DNA of 64,000 bases from Zeus faber. Its lineage: Eukaryota; Chordata; Actinopteri; Zeiformes; Zeidae. The translations under genes and the position numbers were made by a program. Below, piece after piece: positions 34,572 to 46,689 of the stretch; within the stretch, counting starts at the first letter, position 1; every line of letters begins with the position of its first letter. Location: NCBI GenBank assembly GCA_960531495.1, contig OY482851.1:10194316-10258315 (forward strand). The letters are read 5' to 3'. Under the pieces are notes generated by a model. The model was not told the DNA's origin, ran no database searches, and saw only the letters and a program-made list of their open reading frames with translations.

Positions 34572-34916
34572 TCAAGAAAGCCACATTAAGATTTTGGTGG
34601 CCGATAGACAGCGATGATTAAAATCGGGGCAGTTTTTAGATATAGCAAGGTGTTCAAAAGACGTGAATTCTCCGAGGAGGATTTCCTTGCAGGTATAGAT
34701 ATTAGAGAAGACGGCAGCTATTCCACCGCCTCTCTGGTCAGCTCTAGTGGTTTGGATGAACTTGAAATTAGGAGGTGCTGTCTCAATGAGTGCGACTGAG
34801 CCATTTCTATCCAGCCAGGTCTCAGTTAATAGAGCAAAATCCAGGTTATGAGTACTTATAAGCTCATTAACTAAAAATGACTTATTAGTTGGTGACCTTA
34901 CATTTAATAGAGACAT
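34572..34916 (-). pseudogene. L2 LINE endonuclease N-terminal part
   Basis: The 114-residue frame gives SLLNVRSPTNKSFLVNELIS, FALLTETWLDRNGSVALIE, a DQRGGGIAAVFSN block and later residues typical of L2 AP-like endonucleases. In the next 120 bases, after a stop, GDFNIHVDNQTDPHAQHF appears, carrying the GDFN catalytic motif. Several further stops follow before the reverse transcriptase. Confidence 0.8.
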
Positions 34917-35101
34917 TTTTATTGTTCTGGGTGCATGGCTTTTGGGGTACTGAGAGTTTGAGTCCGAACCGGTAGTAAATTGTTTAGATTCCTGTAGGTT
35001 ACAGGGAAGTTACGTAATTTCGGTCTATGGTTTTTAAGTACAGGAATTTGTAAAGCAGAGTGACTGTCATTAATGTCAGGGTGGATCAGACTCACCAAAC
35101 A

Positions 35102-35347
35102 TCAGCAGCGAACAGAAGATTTCAGCGTAAGTTCCATGTTCAAGGCGAGGAGGCGTGATCCGTGAAAGTTTGGATGAACTCCATCATGTCTGAAGACGTT
35201 TGGAAGTAAGGAGTACCTGTAGCTGGTAACTATAAAGCCATAACTGGTATCTTCTTTCACCATGGTACAGGTAACTTTTTGCTGCTTGTCATATTTGCCC
35301 TGGTATTTAGGTATTTCAGCAGACCTTTTATTTCTATTTATTTCCAT
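35102..35347 (-). pseudogene. L2 LINE upstream domain, SGNH-hydrolase-like end
   Basis: An 81-residue frame reads YGFIVTSYRYSLLPNVFRHD followed by GVHPNFHGSRLLALNMELTL. The HDGVHPN...GSRLL pattern matches the end of the esterase/SGNH-like domain that some L2/CR1-clade LINEs carry before the endonuclease. The catalytic Ser and the N-terminal half are absent, so the LINE is 5'-truncated within this domain. Confidence 0.6.
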
Positions 35348-35544
35348 CCATTACATGCATTTCTATATGACGCTGAGATGCTTCTGAGCTGCTTGTGAAC
35401 CTGAACAAAAACAGCAGCCCCTTTTGGCTTGACTTTCCTTAGATTTTTCTAGATTTGTGGCTTACTTAAATAATCGAAGTAAAAACATTTTTTTATATGA
35501 GTCACAAAAATGCTTGAATGTAAACCTTAGTAATTCAAGGAATT

Positions 35545-36355
35545 TCAAAATGTACTTACACTGATCAGCCACAACATTAACAGCACTTGCCTAATATTGT
35601 GTATTGCTCCCGCTTGTGCCGCCAAAACAGCTCTGACCCGTCGAGGCATGGACCCCACAAGACCTCTGAAGGTGTCCTGTGGTATGTGGCACCAAGACGT
35701 TAGCAGCAGATCCTTTAAGTCCTGGAAGTTGCGAGGTGGGGCTTGTTGTTCAGTTTGAGATCTGAGGAATTTGGAGGCCAAGTCAACACCTTGAACTCTT
35801 TGTCATGTTGCTCAAACCATTCCTGAACAAGGTTTGCAGTGTGGCAGTCCTGCTGAAAGAGGCTACTGCCATCATAGATTACGTTGCTATGAAGGGGTGT
35901 ACTTGGTCTGCAACAATGTTTAGGTAGGTGTTACGTATCAAAGTAACATCCACATGAATACCAGGACCCAAGATTTCCCAGCAGAACATTGACCAGAGCA
36001 TCACGCTGCCTCCGCCGGCTTGCCTTCTTCCCATAGTGCATCCTGGTGCCATCTCTTCCCCAGGTAACCAATGCACACGCACCCGGCCATCCACATGATG
36101 TAAAATAAAACGTAATTCATCAGACCAATGGCACTCTGACAAGTCTGCAGCTACGCAGCCCCATAAGCAGCAAGCTGTGATGCACTGTGTGTTCTGACAC
36201 CTTTCTATCACAGCAGCAACTCTTTCAGCAACTTGTGCTACAGCAGCTGTTCTGTGGGATCGGACCAGATGGGCTAGCCTTCCGTCCCCACGTCCATCAA
36301 TGAGCCTTCGGCATCCAAGACCGGCGACAGGGTCATGGATGAACGAGATGAGCAA
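35545..36355 (-). pseudogene. Tc1-like transposase remnant (two pieces)
   Basis: The first piece (36355-35879) includes LVRSHRTAAVAQVAERVAAV (DNA-binding region), then CHWSDELRFILHHVDGRVRV with the first catalytic Asp, and MAPGCTMGRRQAGGGSVMLW. Then a break leads through a QQDCHTANLVQEWFEQHDKE-like segment in another frame, and the second piece (35781-35545) gives DLKDLLLTSWCHIPQDTFRG and PRRVRAVLAA. The [15 protein letters not shown] block with the catalytic Glu is missing between them, and the tail beyond AGAIHN is eroded. No activity is possible. Confidence 0.85.
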
Positions 36356-36404
36356 TGTTATTCACTTTACCTGCCAGTGGTTTTAATGTTGTGGCTGATC
36401 GGTG
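35559..36404 (-). mobile_element. Tc1-like element, internally deleted, 846 bp
   Basis: Both ends are TA-flanked (35557-35558 and 36405-36406). The left end reads cactgatcagccacaacatt and the reverse complement of the right end reads caccgatcagccacaacatt. The minus strand holds two transposase parts (35879-36355 and 35545-35781). I judge the family by the conserved fragments and by matches at 15253-15405 and 22434-22565. The copy is well short of an intact Tc1 element, so large internal deletions exist. Confidence 0.9.
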
Positions 36405-36639
36405 TATAATGCAATTACCATAGTTTTCTCTGCATCTAAAGGATTTCAGTTCCCTTTTGTTTTTAAATTACCAAATGTCTCTGTGCTCCCCAACCCTTGC
36501 TGCAGGCTTAATCAACTGTGCAAAAATTATGAATTAACTGTGATACATCAAAGCATTAAGGGCTTGATGTTTTTCGTTACTCATCATTCATACTTGACAT
36601 CTTTTTCCCCTCAAATATGACATCTTTATTCCAAATAAT

Positions 36640-36770
36640 TTTTTTTGTATTCAAGAGATTTAAGAGGTTTATTCGTCACATACATAAACAAACTTTCATA
36701 CGTATATGCAGTGAAATGTCAATGCAACGCACCCGGTGATTACACACAATATGTTCTAGACTGAACACAG
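36640..36770. repeat. Fish repeat tail fragment (ttattcgtcacatacat type)
   Basis: The segment holds ttaagaggtttattcgtcac, then a gcagtgaaatg-like word and a GC-rich end. It resembles a common fish retroelement tail (ttttattgtcatatgcac type). No boundaries or target duplication were fixed. Confidence 0.4.
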
Positions 36771-38240
36771 TAGCTACTTAAGAATTTCTACTTGACAAAC
36801 TAACCGTTTCTAAAAATATCTTCTCAATTCCATTCAACCTTTTTTTACTGTATAAAGTACAAAAGGGCCATGAAATAGTTAGAACGGCAAATCATTTACT
36901 TATGTATATGTCCATTATTTGGATTATGAATGCAAAAATACCCCTCATCCATAATGGATGGAAAATAGAATGATGTATAGCTTATTGTATTTTACTGAGT
37001 CATAATTAATGTGAGTGACTTAGGGATGCTCAAGATTAATCAATAATGTACAGTATTCTGTGACATTGACCAAGCTTTATAAATTAAAGATTTTCTCTTT
37101 TTCATGCATGCCGATAATGTAATTGTGTTAGTTGTCCACTGGGGGGAGCGACATTATGCCATATGGGTTTACAGTACATCTGTCGACTTCGTGTTAGAGC
37201 GGGGCATTCATAGCTAAAGGCTCTGGAAATAATAACACAGGGAATATATGTATGTATTTTAAGCTACCTCCATATTTATCTGTATTATAAGCTGCATCCA
37301 TAACTGCCAGCCTAGCGAACTTGAACACGCTTGCATTTCTAGACAATAGTGCCTGATATTAAGCCTTTAAATCTACATGCCATTTATAATTGTGCTTTGC
37401 AGTCTCTGCAGGAAGAAACTTTCTCGGAAGAGTAAAAATAAGTCTCCATTCATATTCCCGACAGCACTAGTTCCCAATAATGATTAAGGGAGAAATCTTT
37501 CCTCGCAACTTGCACTTTTCAGTTTGTTGAAATACATTTGATTAAATATAGGTGACATCTTGTGCAGTGAATTGTCATTTTCATAATTAATTGTGCTCTT
37601 AATTTCAGTAATTTAGCCGTACTGTTTCAACAAGGGATGCCTCAAGGACCAATTACTTGGTAACAAGTAGGGAGGCCACGCTGAGGATTTTTTCCCATCT
37701 GTTAATAAACACACGACAACATCTGTGTTACCTGTAACACCGGACATTTTACAACGGGGGGGGGGGGTGTTATGCACAGGCACTAATTACAGATGGAGGG
37801 AGGCAGGTCCCCATCTATATCTGATCTGAGGTCTCCTATAGCCTTCTCTCCTATCCTCCCGTGATAAGCAGACTGTGCTGCGACTGCTGCGTGCACGAAG
37901 CAGACACTTTTGACAGACAGTTTTGTAGCGTTCGACTAAGTATTGATAACATGCTTAGTATTTTACAAATAAGATTTTGTTTAATTTGATGAACATCAGC
38001 GCTTATATTCAAAAATGAACTAAATGGGTTTTATTTATATAAAAAAAAAAAAAAAAAAAAAAGCGCAAAGCGACGGTGGGCCAGTTATGTAATCAGTGTA
38101 TGCAAGAAAAAACGGGTAACACCGGTAACCGTGGCAACCCTAGTACCAAATCAATGTCAAAATTCTGAAAAACCAGTTGTATTTCTCTACAGCACAGCCA
38201 TCAGCAGCACCAGTCAGGCCACTGAACTTGGAAGCAGACC
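36771..38240. other. AT-rich non-coding DNA, possible conserved elements
   Basis: No coding feature. Positions 37500-37660 have non-repetitive, TAATT-rich sequence with no element hallmarks, which is how some vertebrate conserved non-coding elements look (speculative). A 12-base G run lies at 37756-37767 and a poly-A run of about 22 at 38041-38062. Confidence 0.45.
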
Positions 38241-38760
38241 AGGCCAGTGTTTCTAGTTGCGGCGGCGTTCGATAACGCAAACTGTCAAGCATAACCGGCA
38301 CTTGAAGACGATGTCATCAGAAAATACAACTTGGGGGGGGGGGGGGGGGGGGGGTTATGTACCCTATCACAGAGGTTCCCACCGGGTCACGGCGCAGAGC
38401 ATTTGCCGCTGGGTAGTGAGAAGGCAGGCAGGAAATTTTCTCAGAAGCGATTTTTTGATGGCATACCGGTGTCAAAATCCGTGAGTGCAAATGAGATCCA
38501 CACGGCGTGGACGTGGAGGAGCCGCGCGTGCAACTCAAACCGCCGCATATTACTTTACTTTTTTGCGAGCACTTACTTGCTTCACTGTTCATGTGGTGGA
38601 TAGGTGGTTCATGTTTCTGCACGCGCGTTACGTCGACGCCCACACGCAACCATGCTACCCGTACCGGGTCACGTAACAGCCCACCACCCCCACCACCCCA
38701 CGCGGCAGCCCTGTAGTCTATAAAAAACTAACCCTCCCCCCCTCGCCGTTTTGAACTGCC
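38241..38760. other. GC-rich unassigned block with a 22-base G run
   Basis: The composition rises, with many CpG and GC-rich words and a G run at 38333-38354. Open frames in several phases arise from this composition and overlap each other on both strands. It could be part of an old TIR element, but no ends were found. Confidence 0.35.
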
Positions 38761-38951
38761 CCCTCAGTCACTTCATCCTGCCACCGGGCCTGTCATCCAT
38801 TTGCAGAGCCAGAGTGCAGGAGTTCTAAACGCAGCCGTTCCAGACCCAATGTTTTACATGTATGCACTTTCATCAAATCAAATTTGTGTATATTGTATTC
38901 AATGAAGGATTTTTCCCATCAATATCAATATTTATTTATCTAAAACAGCTG

Positions 38952-39078
<127 letters not shown>

Positions 39079-39158
39079 TGTTTTTTCCCTTTGACTGGGC
39101 AACTTGCTTTGCTTTTTGCTTTCCCAGTCCGGTCCTCCCCTACAGTATCAGTGACATA

Positions 39159-39904
39159 AGGCGTTTTCGCACCAAATAGTTCTGGGGACTGTCTGCGGGG
39201 AACTAGGAACCGGGCAGGTCCCCTGAGAACAAAATACTGTCAAGGGCTTTTTTTTCTGGTTGTGCTCGCACTGCACTGGAACTCTGAAGTAACGCTGAAG
39301 TGACATCAGCAAATAGGGTTTCAGCATGAGTTCTGTGTTGTATTTACTCTGTAACTTTCACTTATTTCACCGTATCAGTACACTAAAATCTGTTCGTGAA
39401 CAAATTTAAGGACAGAAATAAGCAATCCAGTTGCTGGATCTTCACTATATTAGATCTACAAGAGGTCATTTAAAAGTTAGTTCCAACTTTCTACGGCAAG
39501 GGTGTGCATCGGGACACCACACGGGTATTACAGGGATCACATTTATTCATTCAGTGAACGTCGGAAAATAAAATAAATTAAATCAATACATCTCGATTTG
39601 TTCTTTTTTTTTTTTTTTTTTTTAAAACCACTAAGCGAACGTGTGCTGGTACGCTCCCAGGGCGATGTGACTCAACCGCACTGTCCTCAGTGAGCCAGGG
39701 GCGAGGGGCCGTGCACTTACGTCACTAAAGGTTCCTCTTGTGCTGGTTAGTCCATGCCCTGGAGTAGGAGCTAAAAAAGTTCCTTTAAACTGCGTTATAA
39801 GAACTACGAACATTCCAAGTTCCTGCAGTGTGCGCACAAAAAAAAGGTAAAGTTCCTCCAACTTCTTAGCACTATGAAAAAGTTCCTGTGTTGCGAAAAC
39901 GCCT
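39159..39904. mobile_element. TIR element, about 0.75 kb, sharing an inner core with two others
   Basis: The left end reads aggcgttttcgcaccaaata. The reverse complement of the right end reads aggcgttttcgcaacacagg, a strong terminal inverted repeat. Positions 39304-39479, read in reverse complement, align with 7344-7525 and 61043-61218 through a cttttaaatt... block, a gatctaatat-like block and a tcaaaccc-like block. No target duplication could be settled. The interior is non-coding. Confidence 0.7.
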
Positions 39905-42015
39905 ATGGAGAAGCTATGGTATTTCTCACACTTTCTACCACTATTATAGGATTATTTTCAATGACTAGTAATTATTCATTTCATAATTTAAGATGATCCA
40001 TCTTTTTTTTTTTTTAAGAAAATGTTCATCCCTAGAGTGAGTACCATTTTTTACAAAATTCTATAGAATTCCGGTTGAATCAGTGAGCCCGCGAGGAGTA
40101 ATTTAATTTGGTTGCAAAATCCCTGAATTGGAAAAGTTCACTTTACACTCTGTGATGAGTCACAGGTGAAATGGAGTATTAAAACCAAGCCAATGGTTCA
40201 ATAAATAATACAGATGTATTGTTAAAGTACCGTGGACAAAGGAGAACCATGTGAGGTGAGGGATTGCAATCCATGCATAGAAATTAAGTTGAGGGAGACT
40301 GAATGCGCATCGCTTCACAGATGCCGCCGTGCTAATCTTATACCACTATATTACGTAATGGTGTAAATTATGTCAAAACACTAAATTCTTAGGACTTTAA
40401 CAGGAAGCTATGGCAGGTGATAATTACGGAACCTGCCCTAGCTGTCAAATTGATTGTATTTTCTGCACTTCCCTCTGGCCATTACATCTACCACACAAAG
40501 AGCAGGGCCCATATTAATGTAACTAGGCTGCTTAAATAGTCTTTCCTGAAGCGGTCTTCCTTCTCTTGGCCAGTCATTTGTATGGTTAATATGGCTACTT
40601 TCGGGAACTGAGTGATCTGACAGCCAGTGACTTCAAGTGGCAGATCCGCAATTCCAAGGGAGGCTTTTGTGCGAAAACTGGCTGGGGAGGCAGCACGCTG
40701 AGAAAGGAGAGGAAAATGGGGGGAAAGGTTAAAGAAGAGAAGTAGCCCTGCTAGTGCTAGATAGTCCAGATGGAAAACAAGGCAATTAGCAGCAGAGGAG
40801 AGGCTGGGCACGAGTTCCCCGGCTCAAACAGTGGCTCTTTCTCTGGCGGATTATGTTTGCGCCTGTGCTTGTATCTGTGTGTGTTGTTCAGCTCTCCCAC
40901 CCTGCTCTGCAATCACAGAGCAGAGCAGCGGCCTGGGTCCAAGAGAAAACAAGAGAAAGTCACTGACATCAAACAAACTGTCAAGATTTGGACAGCAGTC
41001 AGGCGGTAGCACACTCACCGTGCAATTAATTAAAGATGGAGGGAAACGGTTCTAGTCTGACATCAAGGCCCCACATTAAATCCTATCCCCGCGAACTATT
41101 TTGAATTCAAAGGTTATTGAAATGTATTCATGTACAAACACGTAGGGTGTAATGATCCTCACTGCACTTCAATAATTAATCTCTGCCATACAATTTCCAT
41201 TATAATAACAATAATCTCTTATTCCCAAGCAACAATGAGTGTTTTTCTAAATATTCACCAGCGAAACAACCGGTCTTTGTGTTCTGAAGAGGTCTGCTCT
41301 GTTGAGGAGGTCCACTCTGGTTAATTCACATGGTTTTGTTGAGCACTTCTGGGGGATGACTACAACACGGCTGACGCTAATTGATAAAACAGGTTGTTTG
41401 TCCACTATAATTACGAATTCCAATTGAGGGAAGTTGACAAATTATTGTGAGAACACAGGTCAACAGCAGGGCCTTTGGTGTTTTCAGAGGAGAAAAGGAC
41501 CGTGGTACAGTGGCTCAACGCAGAGTAAAAGAAAATTACACTTTTGAGCAATTTATACGTGTGTGGTTAATCACATGTATAAGCCCTTAATCAACTCTCC
41601 TCTCCCAACTAATCCCATCCGGTTTACTCGCTTCCTCTCCTTATAACAGACAGACGTGCCTGGAGGAGATAATAATAATCAGTAACGATACTGACACTCT
41701 TGACACTTGTGTCCACCCATCTTGGAGATGACAATGACCCACACTGTAGCTGAGAAAAGAGGCCAAAATCTGAGCAAATAAAGGGGAATTCAGCAGATTT
41801 GTGACAAAGCTGCATTGAAATGAAGAGAGGAGGGGTGTGAAAGGAAAGGAGCGATTGAGAAACAACGAGGCTTCTGGATGAGTCAGGGTAAATAGATTAA
41901 GCGAAGCATTTTAAAGTAATGTGTGAATAAATTCCGGCAGGAGAAGCAAACATTCATTTGATAGCGCCTGATGGCTTTACTGTCAAATTAACCATATGGG
42001 AGGGGTGGGTCTGCC
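39905..42015. other. Non-coding DNA, no gene seen
   Basis: No coding feature. Segments near 40480-40700 and 41090-41450 are non-repetitive and moderately balanced in composition, so they could be conserved non-coding DNA (speculative). Confidence 0.45.
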
Positions 42016-42074
42016 ATTGGGAAAGAAAGACTGGTTCTCTTATAATAAAGGAGAACCAGTCTTTCTTTCCCAAT
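42016..42074. repeat. Perfect hairpin, 24-bp arms with 11-base loop
   Basis: The left arm (42016-42039) and the right arm (42051-42074) are perfect reverse complements, with loop 42040-42050. A transcript would fold to a long perfect stem. It could arise from a foldback replication slip, or rarely act as a precursor of a small RNA. Confidence 0.95.
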
Positions 42075-43908
42075 TTACATTTATTTTCCATGTGTTTATT
42101 TTTTTTGTATCCAACACACCATATGAATCACATATGTATGACCGTATGTATATGTATGTGACAAATAATCTCTTGAACTTGAACATTCGGTGTTCCATGT
42201 GTATGAAACGTGCTCTATAAATAACGTTTGCATATCACTCTCTACACCTCTCTTCTACACAATTCTCATTAAATCCCTCGGTACATTGGTCTTTCTAATG
42301 ACCTCACTACCCCATTCTGTGTATGTATTTCTGTTCTCCATCAGCATATGCTGACCTGGTTAACTAGATGCAGACTCAAATAAATGCAGGCGTAATAAGG
42401 TCAATGTATTCATGATTGTTTGGAAGATAGTTGGTCTGTAAACAGATAATAACCATCGCAAGTGAAGAACCCCTCGCCCCTCAAAAGCAAAGATAATAAA
42501 AGACCTCTTTGTCCCCCGTGTGGTATTAATATGACAGAATCACTTATGGGCTAGATGAAGAGAGAACAAGTTGCTTCATATAGATTACTGGGAAAATAAA
42601 CCTTAAGGTTATTGCGAGCTGGAACTCCGGAAGCGTCACTTTGGGGGACAAATAGGCGGTTAACAAACTCCGGTCCCTCCACTCCAAGAGAGAGCCTCAT
42701 AGCACCCCAGCAGAGTATGGATCAAAGCAGGAAATGCTCCATCATTCAATACAGGAGCACCCACGCCTGTTTGGGGGCAGAACACAGGACTCCTGCTGGG
42801 AGATGGGAGTGAGATGGAAGGATGTGGGTCTTTATCTGCCCACAGTGGGAGTATGAGAGAGATTGTAAAGCAATATTTCCTGTTGCCTTCCGGTTGCTGG
42901 CTAAACCAACGCTAGAGAGGCCTTTCAACTTTAGACACACGAGGAGCGGTGATACATCTCTATTCCACACAGGAATAGACAATGAACACAATACAAAAAA
43001 GCGACTACTAGAGGTTTATTTTTTTCCCGCCGCAATTTAATGTTTCTATATTGCACGTCTTCCTCTAAAAAGAGCATTTTAGAGCTTTTTACTGAGCAGA
43101 GCAAAAAAACAAGAATACAAGAATACAATTTTCCTCAGTTAGAAAGAACAGAACCGTTTTCAGGGTAGAGCTCTTGCAGTAAATACTTTTTTTTACTCCA
43201 CAATCTTCATCAAGTAGATCCCGAGAGATGATGGGCAGATGTACGGGTAAATGCATCTGACGTTTTAAATCGCAGGAGGGAGGGAAGGCTTCCATACTGG
43301 AGGGTACAGCAGGAGATAAAGAAGGCAGTCACAGCACACAAGAGGCAACATTAAACACACAGACCAAGAGATAGAGAGACACACAGAGAGAGAGGGAGGA
43401 GGGCTGGGTGAGTGGGAGATAAAGATAAATGTGATGGCTGCAAAAAGGAAACAGAGGCAGGGGAGAGAGTTTCAAACAGACTAATCCATTTCAATACCAG
43501 GGCTATGGCTGCTTGTTTACTTAAAACAAAAATAGGGTTGAAGTGAAAGGAGGTGAGAGAAAGACGGGGGAAAATAATAGCCATGGGGAGAAATGAGTCC
43601 ATCAACCTTCACGATACCAGTTGCTCAACAATACTTTTAAATATCTCAACCCAGGTTTTAACAATTAATTTACAAATTAATTTAAACTGTTGGGGCAAAC
43701 CAGGGGGCGCTCTGCGGGTCCCAGCGCCGGCTCCTTCCCGCGGTGGCGCATCTGTATCGAGTCAGTCTAATCGGACCCTTGGGCGCTGGTTTGTCCGACT
43801 TGGAAGAGGCGAGTTTTCTTATATGTTGTTTGTCTGTTTCAGTGAGGAGGAAACATGGTGCCGGAGCCAGACCCGGCGGACCAGATCGCTGCCCCGACAG
43901 ACGCTGTT
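42075..43908. other. Non-coding DNA, no gene seen
   Basis: No coding feature is recognised. A 151-residue frame starts at 43553, but part of it comes from the ATTC microsatellite, so I do not call it a gene. Confidence 0.45.
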
Positions 43909-43954
43909 TCATTCATTCATTCATTCATTCATTCATTCATTCATTCATTCATTC
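43909..43954. repeat. (ATTC)n microsatellite
   Basis: A tetranucleotide run of about 46 bp. It produces repeated His-Ser-Phe-Ile frames in three phases. Confidence 0.97.
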
Positions 43955-44578
43955 CGTTTTATGTTGGGAGTTCTTGGCCAGCGAGCCTTTCTGTTCAGCT
44001 GCAAATAAAACTATCCCAGATGAGGCACCTCACTGACATGCTGACTGTCTGCTGTCTTGGACCCACAACCGTGGCAGGGAAACTGAAACACACGTTTCTA
44101 CATGCAAAATTTGACGGACTGATGCCTGCTTTTCACTGATCAAATCAATGCAATTTCGATTGGTGCGGTAAAAATCAAACCCTGACAGCCGAAGGTGATT
44201 AAGACCTATTCAGAGGATATAGAACATTTCTATATTTTATAGTGTAGAGAGATAGAAGACTATAGAGAAATGATGTTGCAGATTAACATATAAGACAGAG
44301 ATGTAGAGAGATCTCAGGTGGAGCAGGATAAACGGGAAAGCATGTGGGCGGCAGGTGGACATGAAGGGAGAGAGTGGTAACTCATCAGTGGCATGTTGAA
44401 AAGGCAGGGTTGTCACAGTCCGTTTTGTAAATAGCTACTCTCCATGTCCTCCTTTCATCACATTGCCACAGCTGAGAGGAAACAAACAAGTGATGGAGAG
44501 CCACCCAAAGAGAAATAACCATCTGTGTGTAGGAGAGGGAGAGAAAGAACGCGAGCGAGCGAGACAGAGAGAGCGAGA

Positions 44579-44620
<42 letters not shown>

Positions 44621-46689
44621 GAAATAAGCAAGTTTAAACAAATAAGAGTGATTCAGGCAGTGTGAAAAGTGGTACAGCGGCAAAGGTTCTGAAGGTTATG
44701 GATTGCAGGTTATTTGCGGAGCAGATGGATGGAGAGGTGAGGGGAAAGAAAGAGGGAAGTTAAGAGGCTACTCAGGAGGCAGGGAGGACAGTATAACAGG
44801 AGGAGGCAGACAGGTCAGAAGGTTTAGAATCTCAAAGGTGAACGGGTCATGTGTAAATTTGCACAGCCCCACTGTCTGTGGAAGTGAATCATGCTGTAAA
44901 TCTAATGGCACCATAAATCCTTGCCTGAGAAATATCCCTCAAAATCAAACATTAAACCATCACAGAACCCCACCCATCCATGATGTACTGTATGCATGGA
45001 TTTGTTCATTGAAGGGCTCATCTGTATCCAAATTAATTTGTCCTGTTATGAGCACCCTGAAATACAAACAATCTGAATTGACACCGTTAGCAAATTTTCA
45101 ATTTTGGTGATGAACTCCATATAAAGCAAAAAACAGCCTCTTAACAATGAAGAAAGGAGCGCCCACACATCCCTGTTGGAATTAAGATCTGTGCTAGACC
45201 AGTCAAAAGTCACTCACATCAGGGCAATTGTACTCCCACACCCACCTCTGTACATCTCTGACTCCTCTGTGTAAGGTAGATTTAAAAAAAGAAAATAAAA
45301 AAAAGGTCTGATTCTAGCACAAGAAATCATGCTACTGCTGTATTTATTCAAGAGTGTATTCAACTTGAGGTCAAAGGGCCAAGGAATGCGATTATTGTGG
45401 GAGTGATCTTTTACAAAGCAAAGTACGAAGCAGAGCACTTTAGTCCCTTTAAAGGATTCACGTTAAGGTCAACCGCATGAAAGGCCAAATCAGATTGACT
45501 GGGTCCTGCTGGTACAAAATCGAACATTTAGGTCCTGCTCTTCCGTTTGACTTGTATGGGAAGCATGAGGCATCTCTTGACATTTTTCAGCGCTTGAACA
45601 GAGACTTGAAAAGAAAGTATGAGCAATCAAAATGGCAGCTAAAAAAAAAAAAAAGGCTTGGGTAAAATTTGAGACATTTGCAGGGAAATGTCCTTAGTAA
45701 TAGAGAGTCTTCTAAAAGGCCTGTGACATTTCAAAAGGCCAGACTTCCTGAGAGGCGACGACTCTTCCTCCATTAGGAACACTCCCCTACACATATCAAT
45801 AACATCTGAAAACCCAGAGCTTTAAGTAATGATAACAATGTATTCCTGTAAACACACACACACGATGCTCCTCTGTCTGTACAGTATGTGTACATAAAAA
45901 AAGGGGGTGGTGTTGTGGTGCCATAGGATTAAAAATCGCTCCAGTTTTCTTGGAAAGGATGTGCTGTTCAGTCAATAACGTTATATCAGGTTAAAAGAGA
46001 CAAACAGGATGTGTTACTCGGAGCTATTTGAGGAAAAATCTGTCCAAGGGCACATATTCACGAGAGCCTCAAAAGCAACACATAAAAATCAGAACACAAG
46101 ACATGCATACAAAGAAAGGCCAACTCACTGAGCTCCACATTACTGAGGTGAGGTAAGGTTGCGGTGAGATGGAAGATTGTGGCTTGCTTGATTCAATTTA
46201 TTAACCATTACAGTATACATGGCAGCTAATGTGGGACGAGTTTACACCATAGCACTAAAGTGAGTGAGGTTATTTAGTCAAGGTCTCTGAAAGTGGCCAT
46301 TAGTCTTTTATCCTTCCCATTTAACTCAATACTTGAGCTTGATTATTAAACTGCCTGATAAATTAGGTGTCAACTGCAATAGCTGGCAAGTAGCCCTTGA
46401 TCACATTGATAGCAATACATCAATAAACATGACCTGCACTTACTCTATTGAAATACACAGACCTGCCAACCTTGGGAAAAGAGTACCACAATCGTGTAAC
46501 AGGGGGTCTCCGTGGCGTTTGAGTAACTGCAGCTAAATGACACCATCTGTAATTCACACCACAGCAGTCTTGTAACGAGGCTAATCATTGTACTACTTCC
46601 ACTAACTATGTATAGTAATTAATCTCATTAGGATAAACCCCTTGAAATGCATCACCACGTAAAGTTACCGAACATGTGTACCAACTAGA
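43955..46689. other. Non-coding DNA, no gene seen
   Basis: Contains a GA-rich low-complexity tract (44586-44617) and AT-rich sequence. No domain or RNA gene is visible. Confidence 0.45.
44586..44617. repeat. (GA)n microsatellite
   Basis: An almost pure GA dinucleotide run, preceded by GA-rich interrupted sequence from about 44531. Confidence 0.95.

Larger units (their letters stand above)
32331..35350 (-). mobile_element. L2 (Maui-like) LINE, decayed
   Basis: The minus strand carries, from about 35350 to 32340: a fragment of an N-terminal domain ending DGVHPNFHGSRLLALNM, an AP-like endonuclease (34916-34450), a reverse transcriptase (34139-33013) and a C-terminus with LQFIQNAAARVLTGT and HWLPVKTRIDFKILLLVYK. 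This order and these motifs identify the L2 clade as known in fish (Maui-like). Frameshifts, stops and a deletion of the YADD region leave it inactive. No target duplication was found, since the left end merges with the array. Confidence 0.85.

Noticed and set aside
43553..44139. Overlapping frames with repeated His-Ser-Phe-Ile
   Set aside because: Generated by the ATTC microsatellite in three phases; no domain outside it.
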